NCBI GenBank assembly: GCA_943361925.1
Contig: CALRIT020000001.1
Coordinates: 124,001 to 188,000 of the forward strand
Source: CAISCU01 sp943361925
GTDB taxonomy: Bacteria; Bacteroidota; Bacteroidia; UKL13-3
Direction: 5' to 3'
DNA length: 64,000 nucleotides
This document shows, piece after piece, positions 1-10,193 of the stretch (its first letter is position 1; every line of letters starts with the position of its first letter). Under the pieces are notes generated by a model. That model saw only the letters and a list, made by a program, of their open reading frames with translations. It had not been told where the DNA came from and did not search any database. A program made the position numbers and the translations under genes.

Positions 1-291
1 TCTGATAATTTATCAAACTCAGAACTTTCTGTAAAAATGATTTCAGAACATCTTACCACTTCATTGTCAACATTTGAAAGGTATTTCGAAAAACATTTTC
101 ATGAAACGCCTAAAGTGTATATCAGAACTCAAAGACTTGAAAAAGCCTATTTGTTGTTCAAAAACAACTATACAAGTGTAGCTGATGTAGCATTTTCAGT
201 AGGATTTAATTCCCTTTCTTATTTCTGTAAATGCTTCAAAGATCAATACAAAGTTTCTCCTTCTTCAGTTATCAAAAAACAAAAGAAATAA
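1..291 (+). CDS. AraC-family transcriptional regulator, C-terminal part (5' end outside window)
   Basis: The reading frame is open from base 1, so the gene starts upstream of the window; the first ATG at 37 is internal. The visible ~96 residues form an AraC/XylS double helix-turn-helix: a first helix region containing STFERYF, then the family signature SVADVAFSVGFNSLSYFCK followed by F-K-x-x-Y-x-x-S-P-S. The effector or sensor domain is not visible, so the regulated genes cannot be named. A hairpin terminator at 399-426 probably ends this transcript. Confidence 0.85.
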   Translation, partial: SDNLSNSELSVKMISEHLTTSLSTFERYFEKHFHETPKVYIRTQRLEKAYLLFKNNYTSVADVAFSVGFNSLSYFCKCFKDQYKVSPSSVIKKQKK

Positions 292-398
292 ACTAAAATT
301 CGATTTTAAAATGAGTTAAAAGATTCAATAATTTAATTTAAATATCATTTTTGACTTCACTTTAAATTCATTTAATAAACCTTCACCCAACACAAAAT

Positions 399-426
399 GG
401 CTCATCTCTACAGATGGGCCGTTTTT
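399..426 (+). terminator. Rho-independent terminator
   Basis: GGCTCATC and GATGGGCC can pair (one G-T wobble) around a 6-nt loop and are followed by GTTTTTATTCTT. It lies about 110 bp after the AraC stop codon. It also overlaps the first codons of the longest possible downstream reading frame (start 397), which is one reason to prefer the start at 490. Confidence 0.7.
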
Positions 427-443
427 ATTCTTATTTGCCAAAG

Positions 444-474
444 TTTGACTTTAAGAATCCTTTCTTTATTATTG
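444..474 (+). promoter_or_regulatory. Bacteroidota-type promoter for the metalloprotease gene
   Basis: TTTG at 444-447, a 19-bp spacer, then TATTATTG at 467-474. This matches the Bacteroidota TTTG / TAnnTTTG arrangement with one mismatch in the -7 box. The ATG at 490 lies 15 nt downstream. Confidence 0.5.
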
Positions 475-489
475 TTCAAAATCGCAATT

Positions 490-3027
490 ATGAAGCAAAT
501 TCTAAAACTTAGTTCCATTTTACTTATTAGTTCCATTTTCTCTATCTCTTGTGGATCTAGTTCAAAATCAAAATCTAGTGCAGTAGAATCAAAACCAGCC
601 AAATCGGCTATTGAAACAAAGGTTAAATCTTGTAAAAAATACGATGGATTATTTCCTGTTTATCAAGATACTACAAACGGAAGCACTTATATAATTGTAA
701 AAAAGGAACAACTCGAAAAAGACTTTATTTATTTTTCTTATACAGCTGATGGAGTTGTGGCTGCAGGTCATTTTAGAGGAAGTTTTAGAGACAATCGTTT
801 ATTTACCATCAAAAAATATTTCGACAGAATTGAGTTTGTAATTAAAAATACTGGTTATTATTTCGACTCTTCAAATCCAATCAGCAAATCAGCTCAGGCT
901 AATATTTCACAAGCGATTATTGTAAACCAAAAAATTCTTGCTGAAGATGCTAAAAAAGGTGAATACTTATTAGATGCCAATTCAATTTTCTTAACTGAAA
1001 GTTTAAGTCAGATCAAACCTTCACCAAGCCCTGGTTCAAGAGGTTTTTCTTTAGGTGGATTAAGTAAAGATAAAACCAAATATGTTTCATTGAAAAATTA
1101 TGAAAAAAATACTGATGTTGTTGTTGAATATGTTTACGACAATCCTGCTCCAATTGCAGGTGGTGGTAAAGAAGTAGCTGATGAAAGAGCAGTTAGTATT
1201 TTCATTCAGCATTCATTAATTGAAGCTCCTGTTAATACTTTCAAACCTCGTTTTGATGACCCTAGATTGGGCTATTTTTCAGAACAAATTGAGGATATGA
1301 CAACCACAAAAGCGGTTGCTTATAAAGATCTAATTCATCGCTGGCATTTGGTTAAAAAAGATTCAACAGCGGCTTTATCTGAACCGGTTGAACCAATAGT
1401 TTGGTGGATTGAAAATACAACTCCAAAAGAATTTAGAGCTACCATTAAAGAAGCCGGTGAAAAATGGAATATTGCTTTTGAATCAGCCGGATTTAAAAAT
1501 GCAGTTGTTATTAATGAACAACCTGATACAGCAGATTGGGATGCAGGTGATATAAGATACAATGTTTTAAGATGGACCAGCTCTCCGCAACCGCCATTTG
1601 GTGGTTATGGACCAAGTTTTGTAGACCCAAGAACCGGACAGATTTTAGGTGCTGATATTATGTTGGAGTACATTTTTGTTACCAACAGAATTAAACAAGA
1701 ACAACTTTTTGATGCAGGTAAATCTGCTGAATCTTTTAGCAAAAATGGCTTTTCAAATTTCTGCGACGCTGGTCATCATTTACATGCTTCAACTTTATTT
1801 GGCGCTTCTGCTTTACAAGCAAATGGAATATCAGATGTTGAAAGCAGAGAATACATCAAACAATCATTGTACTACTTGGTATTACATGAAATGGGACATA
1901 CATTGGGTTTGAATCACAATATGAAAGCTAGTCAGATGTTGAAACCAGCTTTGTTAAACAATAAAGAATTAACAAGAAAAATAGGACTTACCGCTTCAGT
2001 AATGGATTATCCTGCTGTAAATGTGGCTTTAGATAAGTCAAAACAAGGTGATTATTTCACAACTCGTCCTGGACCATACGACCTTTGGGCTATACAATTT
2101 GGTTATTCTCAAGGAAATGGAACTGAAGAAGAAGAAAATAAAAGATTGATGGATTTATTGTCACTTTCTACAGATACATTATTAATTTTCGGAAACGATG
2201 CTGATGATATGAGAGGAATTGGTAGAGGAATCGATCCAAGAATCAATGTAAATGATATGAGTGGAGATGCTTTGACATTTGCTTCTGATAGAATGGTTTT
2301 GGCTAATATAATTATTTCAGGACTAAAACTTAAATATTCAAAAGTAGGAGAGAGTTACCATGAATTACGTCAAGCTTTTAACATCGCTCAAGGTGAATAT
2401 TTTAATCAGTTAAGTGTAGTTTCAAGATATGTTGGAGGTGTTTATGTTGATAGAGCATTTGTTGGTCAAAAAGATGCAACCAAACCATTAATTCCAGTTC
2501 CAATGGCTGAGCAAAAAAGAGCTATGACAATTTTAACAAACTATGCATTTTCAAAAGATGCATTCAAAAATCAGTTTGAATTGGCACCTTATTTACAAAC
2601 ACAAAGAAGAGGATTTAACTTTTTTGGAAGCAATGAAGATCCAAAAATTCATGATAAAATTATTGGTAATCAGGAAGCTTTATTGGCTCATTTACTGAAC
2701 AATACAGTTTTAAAAAGAATGAGTGATACCAGAATGTATGGAAATACTTATTCAGTTATGGCTATGATGACTGATTTAACAAATGCATGTTTTAGAGGTG
2801 ATGCAGGAAATGTGAATTCTTTCAGACAAAATTTGCAACATGCTTATTTAGAGAGATTAATATCAATTATTGAATCGCCATATTATGATGGAATTTCTCA
2901 ATCGGCAGCTTTGTATCAAATCAAAGAAATTGAGAAAATTGCGATGGGTTCAGGTGCAAATGCTGAGACCAATGCACATTACATGGCTATCAGATTTAAA
3001 ATTAATAAAGCCTTGGATAAAAAATAA
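490..3027 (+). CDS. lipoprotein zinc-dependent metalloprotease (DUF5117/DUF5118-type)
   Basis: The protein is about 845 aa from ATG 490. It begins with a lipoprotein signal peptide ending at Cys21 (SISC), so it is probably lipid-anchored outside the inner membrane. The zincin motif HEMGHTLGLNHN is at about residue 466: two His and the catalytic Glu, with an extended HExxHxxGxxHN metal site. Size and layout match the Bacteroidota zinc-dependent metalloproteases that carry DUF5117/DUF5118 N-terminal regions. The frame stays open upstream to 397, but those codons cover a terminator hairpin and the promoter, and the signal peptide starts at 490. The substrate is unknown. Confidence 0.85.
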   Translation: MKQILKLSSILLISSIFSISCGSSSKSKSSAVESKPAKSAIETKVKSCKKYDGLFPVYQDTTNGSTYIIVKKEQLEKDFIYFSYTADGVVAAGHFRGSFRDNRLFTIKKYFDRIEFVIKNTGYYFDSSNPISKSAQANISQAIIVNQKILAEDAKKGEYLLDANSIFLTESLSQIKPSPSPGSRGFSLGGLSKDKTKYVSLKNYEKNTDVVVEYVYDNPAPIAGGGKEVADERAVSIFIQHSLIEAPVNTFKPRFDDPRLGYFSEQIEDMTTTKAVAYKDLIHRWHLVKKDSTAALSEPVEPIVWWIENTTPKEFRATIKEAGEKWNIAFESAGFKNAVVINEQPDTADWDAGDIRYNVLRWTSSPQPPFGGYGPSFVDPRTGQILGADIMLEYIFVTNRIKQEQLFDAGKSAESFSKNGFSNFCDAGHHLHASTLFGASALQANGISDVESREYIKQSLYYLVLHEMGHTLGLNHNMKASQMLKPALLNNKELTRKIGLTASVMDYPAVNVALDKSKQGDYFTTRPGPYDLWAIQFGYSQGNGTEEEENKRLMDLLSLSTDTLLIFGNDADDMRGIGRGIDPRINVNDMSGDALTFASDRMVLANIIISGLKLKYSKVGESYHELRQAFNIAQGEYFNQLSVVSRYVGGVYVDRAFVGQKDATKPLIPVPMAEQKRAMTILTNYAFSKDAFKNQFELAPYLQTQRRGFNFFGSNEDPKIHDKIIGNQEALLAHLLNNTVLKRMSDTRMYGNTYSVMAMMTDLTNACFRGDAGNVNSFRQNLQHAYLERLISIIESPYYDGISQSAALYQIKEIEKIAMGSGANAETNAHYMAIRFKINKALDKK

Positions 3028-3030
3028 GAG

Positions 3031-3060
3031 TTGACAAAATTTAATATTCACATACATTTG
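3031..3060 (+). promoter_or_regulatory. Bacteroidota-type promoter for queA
   Basis: GTTG (TTG at 3031-3033), a 19-bp spacer and a perfect TACATTTG (TAnnTTTG) at 3053-3060. The predicted leader to the ATG at 3118 is about 50 nt, in contrast to the phage late units in this window. Confidence 0.6.
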
Positions 3061-3117
3061 CAGTCCAATTTTTTAGGTTAATTAGCCTAAGTATTGCTAA
3101 TATTTTTTGTCAATCGA

Positions 3118-4164
3118 ATGAAGTTATCTCAATTTAAATTTGCATTCAGTGAAAGCTTGATTGCTAAACACCCTTCCGATAATCGTGATGAAGCCAAATT
3201 AATGGTTGTAAATCGTGAAAAAGGTAAAATAGAACATAAAAAGTTTTCAGACATTCTCAGTTATTTCAACGACAGAGATGTAATGGTTCTGAATAATACA
3301 AAGGTATTTCCTGCTAGATTATATGGCAGTAAAGAAAAAACCGGAGCAAAAATTGAAGTTTTCCTTCTACGTGAATTAAACAAAGAGATGAAACTTTGGG
3401 ATGTTTTGGTTGATCCCGCAAGAAAAATTCGTGTTGGTAATAAATTGTATTTTGGAAATGATGATTTAGTGGCTGAAGTTGTTGATAATACTACAAGCAG
3501 AGGTCGTACAATCAGATTTTTATTCGATGGAACCGATGAAGAACTTTGGAAACTAATTGATAAATTGGGTGAAATGCCTCTTCCAAGGTACATGAATCGT
3601 GCTGTTGAAAAAATGGATAAAGAAAGATTCAATACCATTTTTGCTAAAAACATTGGTGCTGTTATTCCTCCAACTGCTGGTTTACATTTCAGTAAAGAGT
3701 TAATGATGCGTCTTGAAATTAAAGGTGTAAGATTTACTGATTTAACTCTACATAATGGATTAGGTTCATTTAGAGCTGTTGAAGTTGAAGATTTAACCAA
3801 ACATAAAATGGATTCTGAATTTTATGATATCACACCTGAAACGGTTGCTATTGTAAATGCAGGGATTGAAGAAAAGAAAAAAGTTGTTGCTGTTGGAAAC
3901 TCAGTAATGCGTGCTTTGGAATCATCTGTTTCTTCTGCTGATAGATTGAATCCATTATCAGGTTGGACAGACAAATTCTTATTTCCTCCACATGATTTCA
4001 AAATTGCAAATGTTTTGATTTCTAACTTTCATCCACCTGAATCTACCTTGTTAATGGCAACTGCTGCTTTTGCAGGATTTGACTTATTACAAGAAGCATA
4101 CAATGAGGCTGTTAAGAAAAAATATCGCTTCTTAGCATACGGTGATGCAATGATGATTATCTAA
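3118..4164 (+). CDS. queA: S-adenosylmethionine:tRNA ribosyltransferase-isomerase QueA
   Basis: The ~348-aa protein has the usual QueA length. It transfers and isomerises the ribosyl moiety of AdoMet onto 7-aminomethyl-deazaguanine in tRNA, giving epoxyqueuosine. Recognisable family segments are the N-terminal FKFAFSESLIAKHP, VMVLNNTKVFPARLYG, GEMPLPRYM, GAVIPPTAGLHFS and LISNFHPPESTLLM. The start at 3118 (MKLSQF) is preferred over an upstream TTG at 3094, because homologues begin with this M-K-L-S motif. ispD follows 12 nt downstream on the same strand, suggesting cotranscription. Confidence 0.95.
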   Translation: MKLSQFKFAFSESLIAKHPSDNRDEAKLMVVNREKGKIEHKKFSDILSYFNDRDVMVLNNTKVFPARLYGSKEKTGAKIEVFLLRELNKEMKLWDVLVDPARKIRVGNKLYFGNDDLVAEVVDNTTSRGRTIRFLFDGTDEELWKLIDKLGEMPLPRYMNRAVEKMDKERFNTIFAKNIGAVIPPTAGLHFSKELMMRLEIKGVRFTDLTLHNGLGSFRAVEVEDLTKHKMDSEFYDITPETVAIVNAGIEEKKKVVAVGNSVMRALESSVSSADRLNPLSGWTDKFLFPPHDFKIANVLISNFHPPESTLLMATAAFAGFDLLQEAYNEAVKKKYRFLAYGDAMMII

Positions 4165-4176
4165 AAATTCTTTCTT

Positions 4177-4854
4177 TTGAAAAGATATGCTGTAATTGTT
4201 GCCGGTGGAAAAGGACTCAGAATGGGTTCAGATATACCGAAGCAATTTTTAATTCTGAATGGTTTGCCTGTTATCATGCATACCATTCAGAAGTTTGCAG
4301 CCTTCGAAAACCTACAAATTATTCTTGTTTTACCTCAAAGTCAGTTTGATTACTGGTTTGAATTGGTAAAAAACTACAATTTTACTATTCCTGTAAATTT
4401 AGTTGCCGGCGGCGAAACTAGGTTTCATTCAGTAAAAAACGGTTTGGAAGCAATTCCTGAAAATGATTCATTAGTTGCAATCCATGATGGAGTTCGTCCT
4501 ATGATTCAATATGAATTTATTGAATCTGCATTTATTCATGCCTCGAAAAATGGAAATGCAATTCTTGCTATTAAACCAAAAGATTCAATTAGAAAGCAGG
4601 AATTATTGGAAAATCATGCTGTAAATAGAAATAACTATTACCTGATTCAAACTCCACAAACTTTTAAAACATCAATTATTAAAGAAGCTTATTCAAAAGC
4701 TGATGATGATAATTTTACTGATGATGCCAGTGTTCTGGAAGGAGTTTTAAAACAAAAAATATATATGATTCAGGGTGATGAAAACAATATCAAGATAACA
4801 AGTCCTGTTGATTTAAAAATTGCTTCAGTTTTAATTGAAGCTCCTAAAAACTAA
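4177..4854 (+). CDS. ispD: 2-C-methyl-D-erythritol 4-phosphate cytidylyltransferase
   Basis: The protein is 225 aa, typical for IspD, which makes CDP-methylerythritol in the MEP isoprenoid pathway. The nucleotide-binding start AGGKGLRMGSDIPKQF is at residues 8-23; IHDGVRP and the later TDDASVLE segment are also typical. No ATG precedes the conserved AVIVAGGKG, so TTG at 4177 is the likely start. It lies just after queA and its last 4 nt overlap the convergent DUF4290 gene. Confidence 0.93.
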   Translation: MKRYAVIVAGGKGLRMGSDIPKQFLILNGLPVIMHTIQKFAAFENLQIILVLPQSQFDYWFELVKNYNFTIPVNLVAGGETRFHSVKNGLEAIPENDSLVAIHDGVRPMIQYEFIESAFIHASKNGNAILAIKPKDSIRKQELLENHAVNRNNYYLIQTPQTFKTSIIKEAYSKADDDNFTDDASVLEGVLKQKIYMIQGDENNIKITSPVDLKIASVLIEAPKN

Positions 4855-5558
4855 GGACCTTTTCTTTTAAAGTTTTTGAAATTACCATTACTACCGCCAT
4901 TGCTGCGGTTTTTGTTTTTAAACTTATTATTGTTGTTTCGGTAATTACTTCCACCAGTTCCATAGTTTTCAACCGGCTTTGCAATTCTTCGTTGTTGCAT
5001 GTTTTTGAACTGAACATCGCCACCTTCAGTTAAATTGATTTTACCTGAGCTTAATAGTTCTAAATGAGCTAAAACCTCTTCATCATTTAACATCTCAAGA
5101 TTCCATGCTTTACTGCTCATTTTCATAAATGAACCAATTTGGTTGATATAAGCAGTTCTAAACGGACCTTCTTCAAGCTCCGCAACTTCTTTAATCATAG
5201 CTGCGATATTTTTACCGTAAAACCTAAATTTAATAGGCGATTGCGGGTAGGGAAGAGCATCTGGTTTGCTCATCAAAGATTCTTTTGAAGGAACAGGATA
5301 AGGTGAATCAACATCTAATTTAAAATCAGACATCACAAATAAATGATCCCAAAGTTTGTGTTTATAATCAACTACATCTCTTAAATGAGGATTAAGTTGA
5401 CCCATTAAACGAATGATTTCATTTGCTATTTTTTGCCTTTTTTCTTTGTCCGGCTCATTTACAGCAACTTCAATCATTTTTTGAATACTTCTTCCGTACT
5501 CTGAAATGAGTAGATTTCCTCTTTCAGTATTATATTCTAAGCTAAAATTTTTCATCAA
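4851..5558 (-). CDS. DUF4290 domain-containing protein
   Basis: The 235-aa protein is of the Bacteroidota-restricted DUF4290 family, recognised from its N-terminal LEYNTERGNLLISEYGR and RLMGQLNPHLRDV. The last ~40 residues are low-complexity, rich in Asn, Gly, Lys and Arg, and resemble an RNA-binding-like disordered tail. Function is unknown. It overlaps the convergent ispD by 4 nt and follows recN with 38 nt between, so the two could be cotranscribed. Confidence 0.8.
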   Translation of the reverse strand: MMKNFSLEYNTERGNLLISEYGRSIQKMIEVAVNEPDKEKRQKIANEIIRLMGQLNPHLRDVVDYKHKLWDHLFVMSDFKLDVDSPYPVPSKESLMSKPDALPYPQSPIKFRFYGKNIAAMIKEVAELEEGPFRTAYINQIGSFMKMSSKAWNLEMLNDEEVLAHLELLSSGKINLTEGGDVQFKNMQQRRIAKPVENYGTGGSNYRNNNNKFKNKNRSNGGSNGNFKNFKRKGP

Positions 5559-5596
5559 TAATATGCAATGTAAGCATTTTTAAATGAGGTGCAAAA

Positions 5597-7258
5597 TTAC
5601 AAGCTCATCATTTCTTTAGCAGCTGTTAAAACTGCTTGCCCCGGATTTTCTCCACTCAACATTCTCGCTATTTCATGGATTCTTTCGTCTTCCGTTAAAG
5701 TGCGAATTTGAGTAAGCGTTTGGTCTTCTTCGTGATTTTTATAAACGTAAAAATGGTTATCAGCTTTGCTGGCAATTTGAGGTAAATGTGTGATGGCAAT
5801 TACCTGGTGTTTTGTTGCATGCGCTTTCATAACCTGAGCTACTCTTAAGGCTGCTTCACCTGAAATACCTGTATCAATTTCATCAAAAACAATGGAAGGC
5901 AATTCTACCTTGTCTGAAATAAGTGATTTTAAACAAAGCATTAATCGGCTTAATTCACCACCACTGGCAACTTCATTTAAAGGTTTTATTGGAAAGCCTT
6001 TGTTTGCGCTAAATAAAAAGTTCAATTGATTTAAACCATTTGAATGCAGGTTTTCATCAGCGTTCTTTTCTAATTTTACCTCAAACTGAGCTTGAGGAAT
6101 CGCAACATCATTTAATAATTCCAATACTCTTAACTTCATTGGATTTAAAGCCAATTCTCTTTTTGAATGTAATTCATTGGCAAGATTTAATGATTTTGCA
6201 AATAGTTCTGATTTTTGTTTTTCAGCAACAATAATTTCCTCTTCCAGACTTCCAATTTCATTAATTCTTGCCTGAAATTTTGCTAATAAATCTAATAGTT
6301 CTTCATTGCCAGAAACTCTATGCTTTTTTTGCATATTCATTAATTCCTGTAACCTAAGTTCTTGTTTAGCCAATAATTCTGGGTCTGATAGGGTTTTATC
6401 TGCTATTGAACTCAATTCTTCAGCTATATCAGATAAATCAACAATATTTGATTGTAACCTATCTAAAATTAAAGGTAAAGCAGTTTGATGTTTAGAACTT
6501 TGTGCTAATAAACCGGTGATTTCTCTTAATTGGTCTAAAAGACTGTTTTCATTTCCTTCTAAAACCTGAGAAGATTGAAAACAAGAAGTTTGAATTTGTT
6601 CAGCATGAGATAACAATTTGATTTCTGATTCTAAATCAGTTTCCTCTCCAATCTTTGGATTTAATTCACTGATTTCATGAATTACAAATCTTAAATAATC
6701 TTCATCACTTCTGGCTTTTGCTTCTCTTTCGAGCAAATCTTTATAAACTTGTTCGCTTTTTTTGTATTGTTTGAAAACTATTCTGTAATCTTCAAGAATT
6801 TTGCTTGATTCTGCGAATGCATCGAGTACATTCATCTGAAAATCAGCTTCATTTAACTCAAGGGTTTGGTGTTGAGAAACGATATCAATCAATAATAAAC
6901 CAACACTTCTTAATAAAGGTAGGTTAATTGGAGTATCATTAATAAATGCACGTGATTTACCTGCCGAATTAATCTCTCTTCGTAAAATGGTTTGTTTTTC
7001 AGAATCGAGTTCATTTTCTTCCAAAAGGTATTGTAGTTCTGCATTATTAACTTCAAAAACACCTTCAACCACTAATTTTTCACTACCTGGTAAAAGTACT
7101 TTTGTATCAGCTCTTTCACCTAAAATTAAACCTAAAGCGCCCATTAAAATTGACTTTCCGGCACCGGTTTCACCTGTAATGATATTTAAGCCTTTTTCAA
7201 ACCTAATTTCGGTTTGTTTGATAATTGCGTAATTCTGTATTTTTAGGAGTTGTAGCAT
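5597..7258 (-). CDS. recN: DNA repair protein RecN
   Basis: The 553-aa SMC-like ATPase is of standard RecN length. The N-terminal Walker A GETGAGKSILMGALGL is at about residues 29-44, followed by coiled-coil arms. The C-terminal ABC signature is VASGGELSRLMLCLK and Walker B is PSIVFDEIDTGISGEAA. RecN holds broken DNA ends during double-strand break repair in the cytoplasm. Confidence 0.96.
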   Translation of the reverse strand: MLQLLKIQNYAIIKQTEIRFEKGLNIITGETGAGKSILMGALGLILGERADTKVLLPGSEKLVVEGVFEVNNAELQYLLEENELDSEKQTILRREINSAGKSRAFINDTPINLPLLRSVGLLLIDIVSQHQTLELNEADFQMNVLDAFAESSKILEDYRIVFKQYKKSEQVYKDLLEREAKARSDEDYLRFVIHEISELNPKIGEETDLESEIKLLSHAEQIQTSCFQSSQVLEGNENSLLDQLREITGLLAQSSKHQTALPLILDRLQSNIVDLSDIAEELSSIADKTLSDPELLAKQELRLQELMNMQKKHRVSGNEELLDLLAKFQARINEIGSLEEEIIVAEKQKSELFAKSLNLANELHSKRELALNPMKLRVLELLNDVAIPQAQFEVKLEKNADENLHSNGLNQLNFLFSANKGFPIKPLNEVASGGELSRLMLCLKSLISDKVELPSIVFDEIDTGISGEAALRVAQVMKAHATKHQVIAITHLPQIASKADNHFYVYKNHEEDQTLTQIRTLTEDERIHEIARMLSGENPGQAVLTAAKEMMSL

Positions 7259-7333
7259 AACAATGACTGCGAATATAAAAGCAACTTTAATTCAAATGCT
7301 TTGTACTTTTCAACAGCCCGAGAAATCAATGGT

Positions 7334-8650
7334 TTAATTTAAAATTACTTTTTTAATGTCTCTTTTTCCATTCGATTGGATATGAATGAAATAGATTCCT
7401 TTTTGAACACCGTTTAAATCAACATTTAATTGATTTTCAGGAGTTTCAATTGATGATTCCATAAGTAGTTTGCCTTGTAAATCTACCAATTGAATTGTTG
7501 TTAGTTTACCAAATTCACCGCTGATATTTAGGAAATCAGTAGTTGGATTAGGGTAAATCTGAAGATTAGAAATTCCGGTAAAATCATATAATCCTGTAGC
7601 TATTACATTAATAAAGCCGGTTTTAAGTGTATCATCAGAACCTGCAGAATATTGAGTTGTAAGTTTGATATCATATACTCCTAATTCTGAAAATATAATT
7701 TTTGGTGCTGCTGAACTTGCTGAAGTTCCACCTACGAAAGCATATTTAGCTGTTTTAGGGAAAACTTCCCAATTATAAGATTCAGGAGTTGCAACACTGC
7801 GATTGATTAAAAAACAAGTATCACCTACAACCACATTTCTGTTTGAAGCTGTGAAATTTGCATGACTAACAAATACTTCTGGTCTGTAAATATCTTTGAA
7901 TCTAATGGTTGTTCCACCTACCAAAGGATTTGAAGGAACTATTACTTCTAAAATCGGAATTTTTTGTCCTTTAGCCAACCATCTGTATTCAGTTCTATTG
8001 TTTTGTAAGGGTAATTGAGTAGGACCAAAAACAATGCTATCAGTTTCTTCAATTACAGATTTAACTCTTAAGCAATCAAAGGTTCCAAAAGGAGTAGTTA
8101 AACTTCCCCAGGCATCAACGGTATTTGTTCTAACACCATTCTGACTAATTGAACCAAAACTTGCTAAACCGGCTGTTCCCGAAAAATTGCCACCAAATTC
8201 TTTTCCATAAGTTATTGGAAGAGAATACAATGTATCTTTTGGAGAATAAACCAATCCTAATGGTAAACTTTGAGCAGTTGCACCTCTACCGGTAATAACA
8301 TAAGCAGAATTTGTTTTTCTAATAAATGTATAAGGATTATCAATAAATCCAGCCGGAACAGGCAATCCGGTTTCCGGGTAACCAAAAGTTGAATTCGTTA
8401 AAAATTGCAATAAATAAGGGGTTTGTAAAGGAGCAGAGAACTTTATTAATTCCTGATTAGTAGCTTTTAATTTAGAAAAATCCCATGTTAAATCTTCACC
8501 GATTGTATTTAGGTTGATTGAACCACTACCTACTGAATATCGAATTTCATCATTTACAGCAGGTAAATCATTGGCCGTAATTGTTATTTGGGCATTCGTT
8601 TGAACATATCCAATTAAACTGAAAGAAATTAGAAGTATAAACTTTCTCAT
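7334..8650 (-). CDS. secreted protein with T9SS C-terminal sorting domain
   Basis: The 438-aa protein has a signal peptide at residues 1-20 (ends near TNAQ) and a C-terminal domain of about 75 residues starting at LQIYPNPTTDFLNI and ending KRDIKKVILN. That is the type A sorting domain used by the Bacteroidota type IX secretion system. A PKD-like segment (SYNWEVFPK, LGVYDIKLTT) lies just before it. The ~270-residue N-terminal part has no domain I recognise. It is expected to be exported and attached to the cell surface or released. Confidence 0.85.
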   Translation of the reverse strand: MRKFILLISFSLIGYVQTNAQITITANDLPAVNDEIRYSVGSGSINLNTIGEDLTWDFSKLKATNQELIKFSAPLQTPYLLQFLTNSTFGYPETGLPVPAGFIDNPYTFIRKTNSAYVITGRGATAQSLPLGLVYSPKDTLYSLPITYGKEFGGNFSGTAGLASFGSISQNGVRTNTVDAWGSLTTPFGTFDCLRVKSVIEETDSIVFGPTQLPLQNNRTEYRWLAKGQKIPILEVIVPSNPLVGGTTIRFKDIYRPEVFVSHANFTASNRNVVVGDTCFLINRSVATPESYNWEVFPKTAKYAFVGGTSASSAAPKIIFSELGVYDIKLTTQYSAGSDDTLKTGFINVIATGLYDFTGISNLQIYPNPTTDFLNISGEFGKLTTIQLVDLQGKLLMESSIETPENQLNVDLNGVQKGIYFIHIQSNGKRDIKKVILN

Positions 8651-8909
8651 AGAGATAATTTTAAATTTTATCCATGCAATTTAAGTTTAATTCATATAAT
8701 AAATTCGAAATAAACGACGAATACACTTAATTTTTCTAAATAATAATGTCGCATTCATAAATTAAACCGATTCTTTGTCAGGTTTTTGGAAATTTCCTTA
8801 TTGCAGATTAGTTCGATTTGTTTATACTTACAAACATTTTACCTGTGGAAAGCTTGTGGAAACAGACAGATTTACATAGTCGTAATTTGTATTAAAGAAT
8901 TTAGAATCA

Positions 8910-10181
8910 TTGACTTCAAACAAAACACATACATTCGATTTGGTTTCTCATTACTTGAAGCAAAGCCATTCTTGTAAATTACAGGGATTTGGTGATTTTC
9001 AGGTACATGTGGTTTCATCTCATGTCGATCAGGTTGCACAATTATTTCATCCAATGAATTTGGTTTTAGAATTTGTACAGAATTCTGATTCTACCTCATT
9101 AGATTTTATTGAATTTTGTGCTCATGTCTGGGAAACAACAACAGATAATGCTGAAAGCAGGATAAAGTCTCAAATCATTGAATCCAATAATTATTTGTCG
9201 AGTGAGGGTTCATTTTTTATTTCAGGATTGGGATTATTCACCAAATCAAAAGACGGTTCTATTCATTTTAAAATAGATAATGAAAATTGGGTTTCAGGTG
9301 TTTCATTTGGATTGCCTGATTTAAGGTTCATTCCGGGTGCTAATAGGGTAAAAACTATAACTGTTGATCGTTCGGCTAAACCGGGTGATATGGAGGAAAT
9401 TAGTTATGCCAGAGAACAGGCGCTGAAGGAATTAAGACAAATGTTGGATCAGGCTAATATTGCAGAAAGTGGAAAATCAAGCAAGAAAATCGGTGCTTTT
9501 CCAATTATTGCTACTGTTTTAACCTTAATTTTATTGATAAATGTGATTCTGTTTTTAAAGAAGAATCCAACTTCTACAATTCAAACAGAAATTGCCAGAA
9601 TGGATATGGCTTCTGAAACAGGTAAATTAATTAAGGATTCTGTAAATCCAGCTGAAATATCAAATTCTATTGAAGTGAAAAATGATACTAAATCATTTAA
9701 CTACAATCCTGGATTTGCCATCAAAAGAGGTTTTATTGAATTTGATTCAAACGATTATTTTCCAATTATTAGTATGGATGTAATTCCTGGAATGAATGAA
9801 GTTCATGAGCAATTAAAACCTGAACCGGTTCAAGTAGAAACTCCAGAAGTTGAAGAAGAAGAAGTTGAACCTGTAAAGGAATCAAAACCGGTAATTAAGA
9901 ACGCTACTTCTGCTCCATTAATTAGTAAAATCAAGGAAAATACTTCGAGCACCGCCGGTTTCTCATTGGTAGCAGGAGCGTTTAAAAGTATTGGAAATGC
10001 TCAGAAATTAGAAAAAGAATTGAAATCCTCAGGTTATAAAAATGCTTCAGTATTAAAACCTAAAAATCATATTTACTTTTTAGTGTTTTATGAAAGTTTC
10101 TCTAAAAGAGAGGATGCTATGAAACTTCAAACTCAATTGGAATCAAAAGGCGAAGAACCTTGGATTTTCGAAGCGGAATAA
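8910..10181 (+). CDS. HU-like domain / SPOR domain membrane protein
   Basis: The 423-aa protein has an N-terminal segment like the bacterial HU-CCDC81 domains (LVSHYLKQ, LQGFGDFQV), a cytoplasmic part, one transmembrane helix at about residues 195-216, an acidic proline-rich linker, and a C-terminal SPOR domain (GFSLVAGAFKSIGNAQKLEK) at about 345-423. SPOR domains bind denuded peptidoglycan at division sites. The arrangement suggests an inner-membrane protein linking something cytoplasmic, possibly DNA, to the septal wall. No ATG fits the N-terminus; TTG at 8910 is the apparent start. Confidence 0.75.
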   Translation: MTSNKTHTFDLVSHYLKQSHSCKLQGFGDFQVHVVSSHVDQVAQLFHPMNLVLEFVQNSDSTSLDFIEFCAHVWETTTDNAESRIKSQIIESNNYLSSEGSFFISGLGLFTKSKDGSIHFKIDNENWVSGVSFGLPDLRFIPGANRVKTITVDRSAKPGDMEEISYAREQALKELRQMLDQANIAESGKSSKKIGAFPIIATVLTLILLINVILFLKKNPTSTIQTEIARMDMASETGKLIKDSVNPAEISNSIEVKNDTKSFNYNPGFAIKRGFIEFDSNDYFPIISMDVIPGMNEVHEQLKPEPVQVETPEVEEEEVEPVKESKPVIKNATSAPLISKIKENTSSTAGFSLVAGAFKSIGNAQKLEKELKSSGYKNASVLKPKNHIYFLVFYESFSKREDAMKLQTQLESKGEEPWIFEAE

Positions 10182-10193
10182 AATAATAACTAA

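Noticed and set aside
397..489. Upstream extension of the metalloprotease frame to ATG 397
   Set aside because: The added codons cover a terminator hairpin and a promoter, and would hide the lipoprotein signal peptide that begins at 490.
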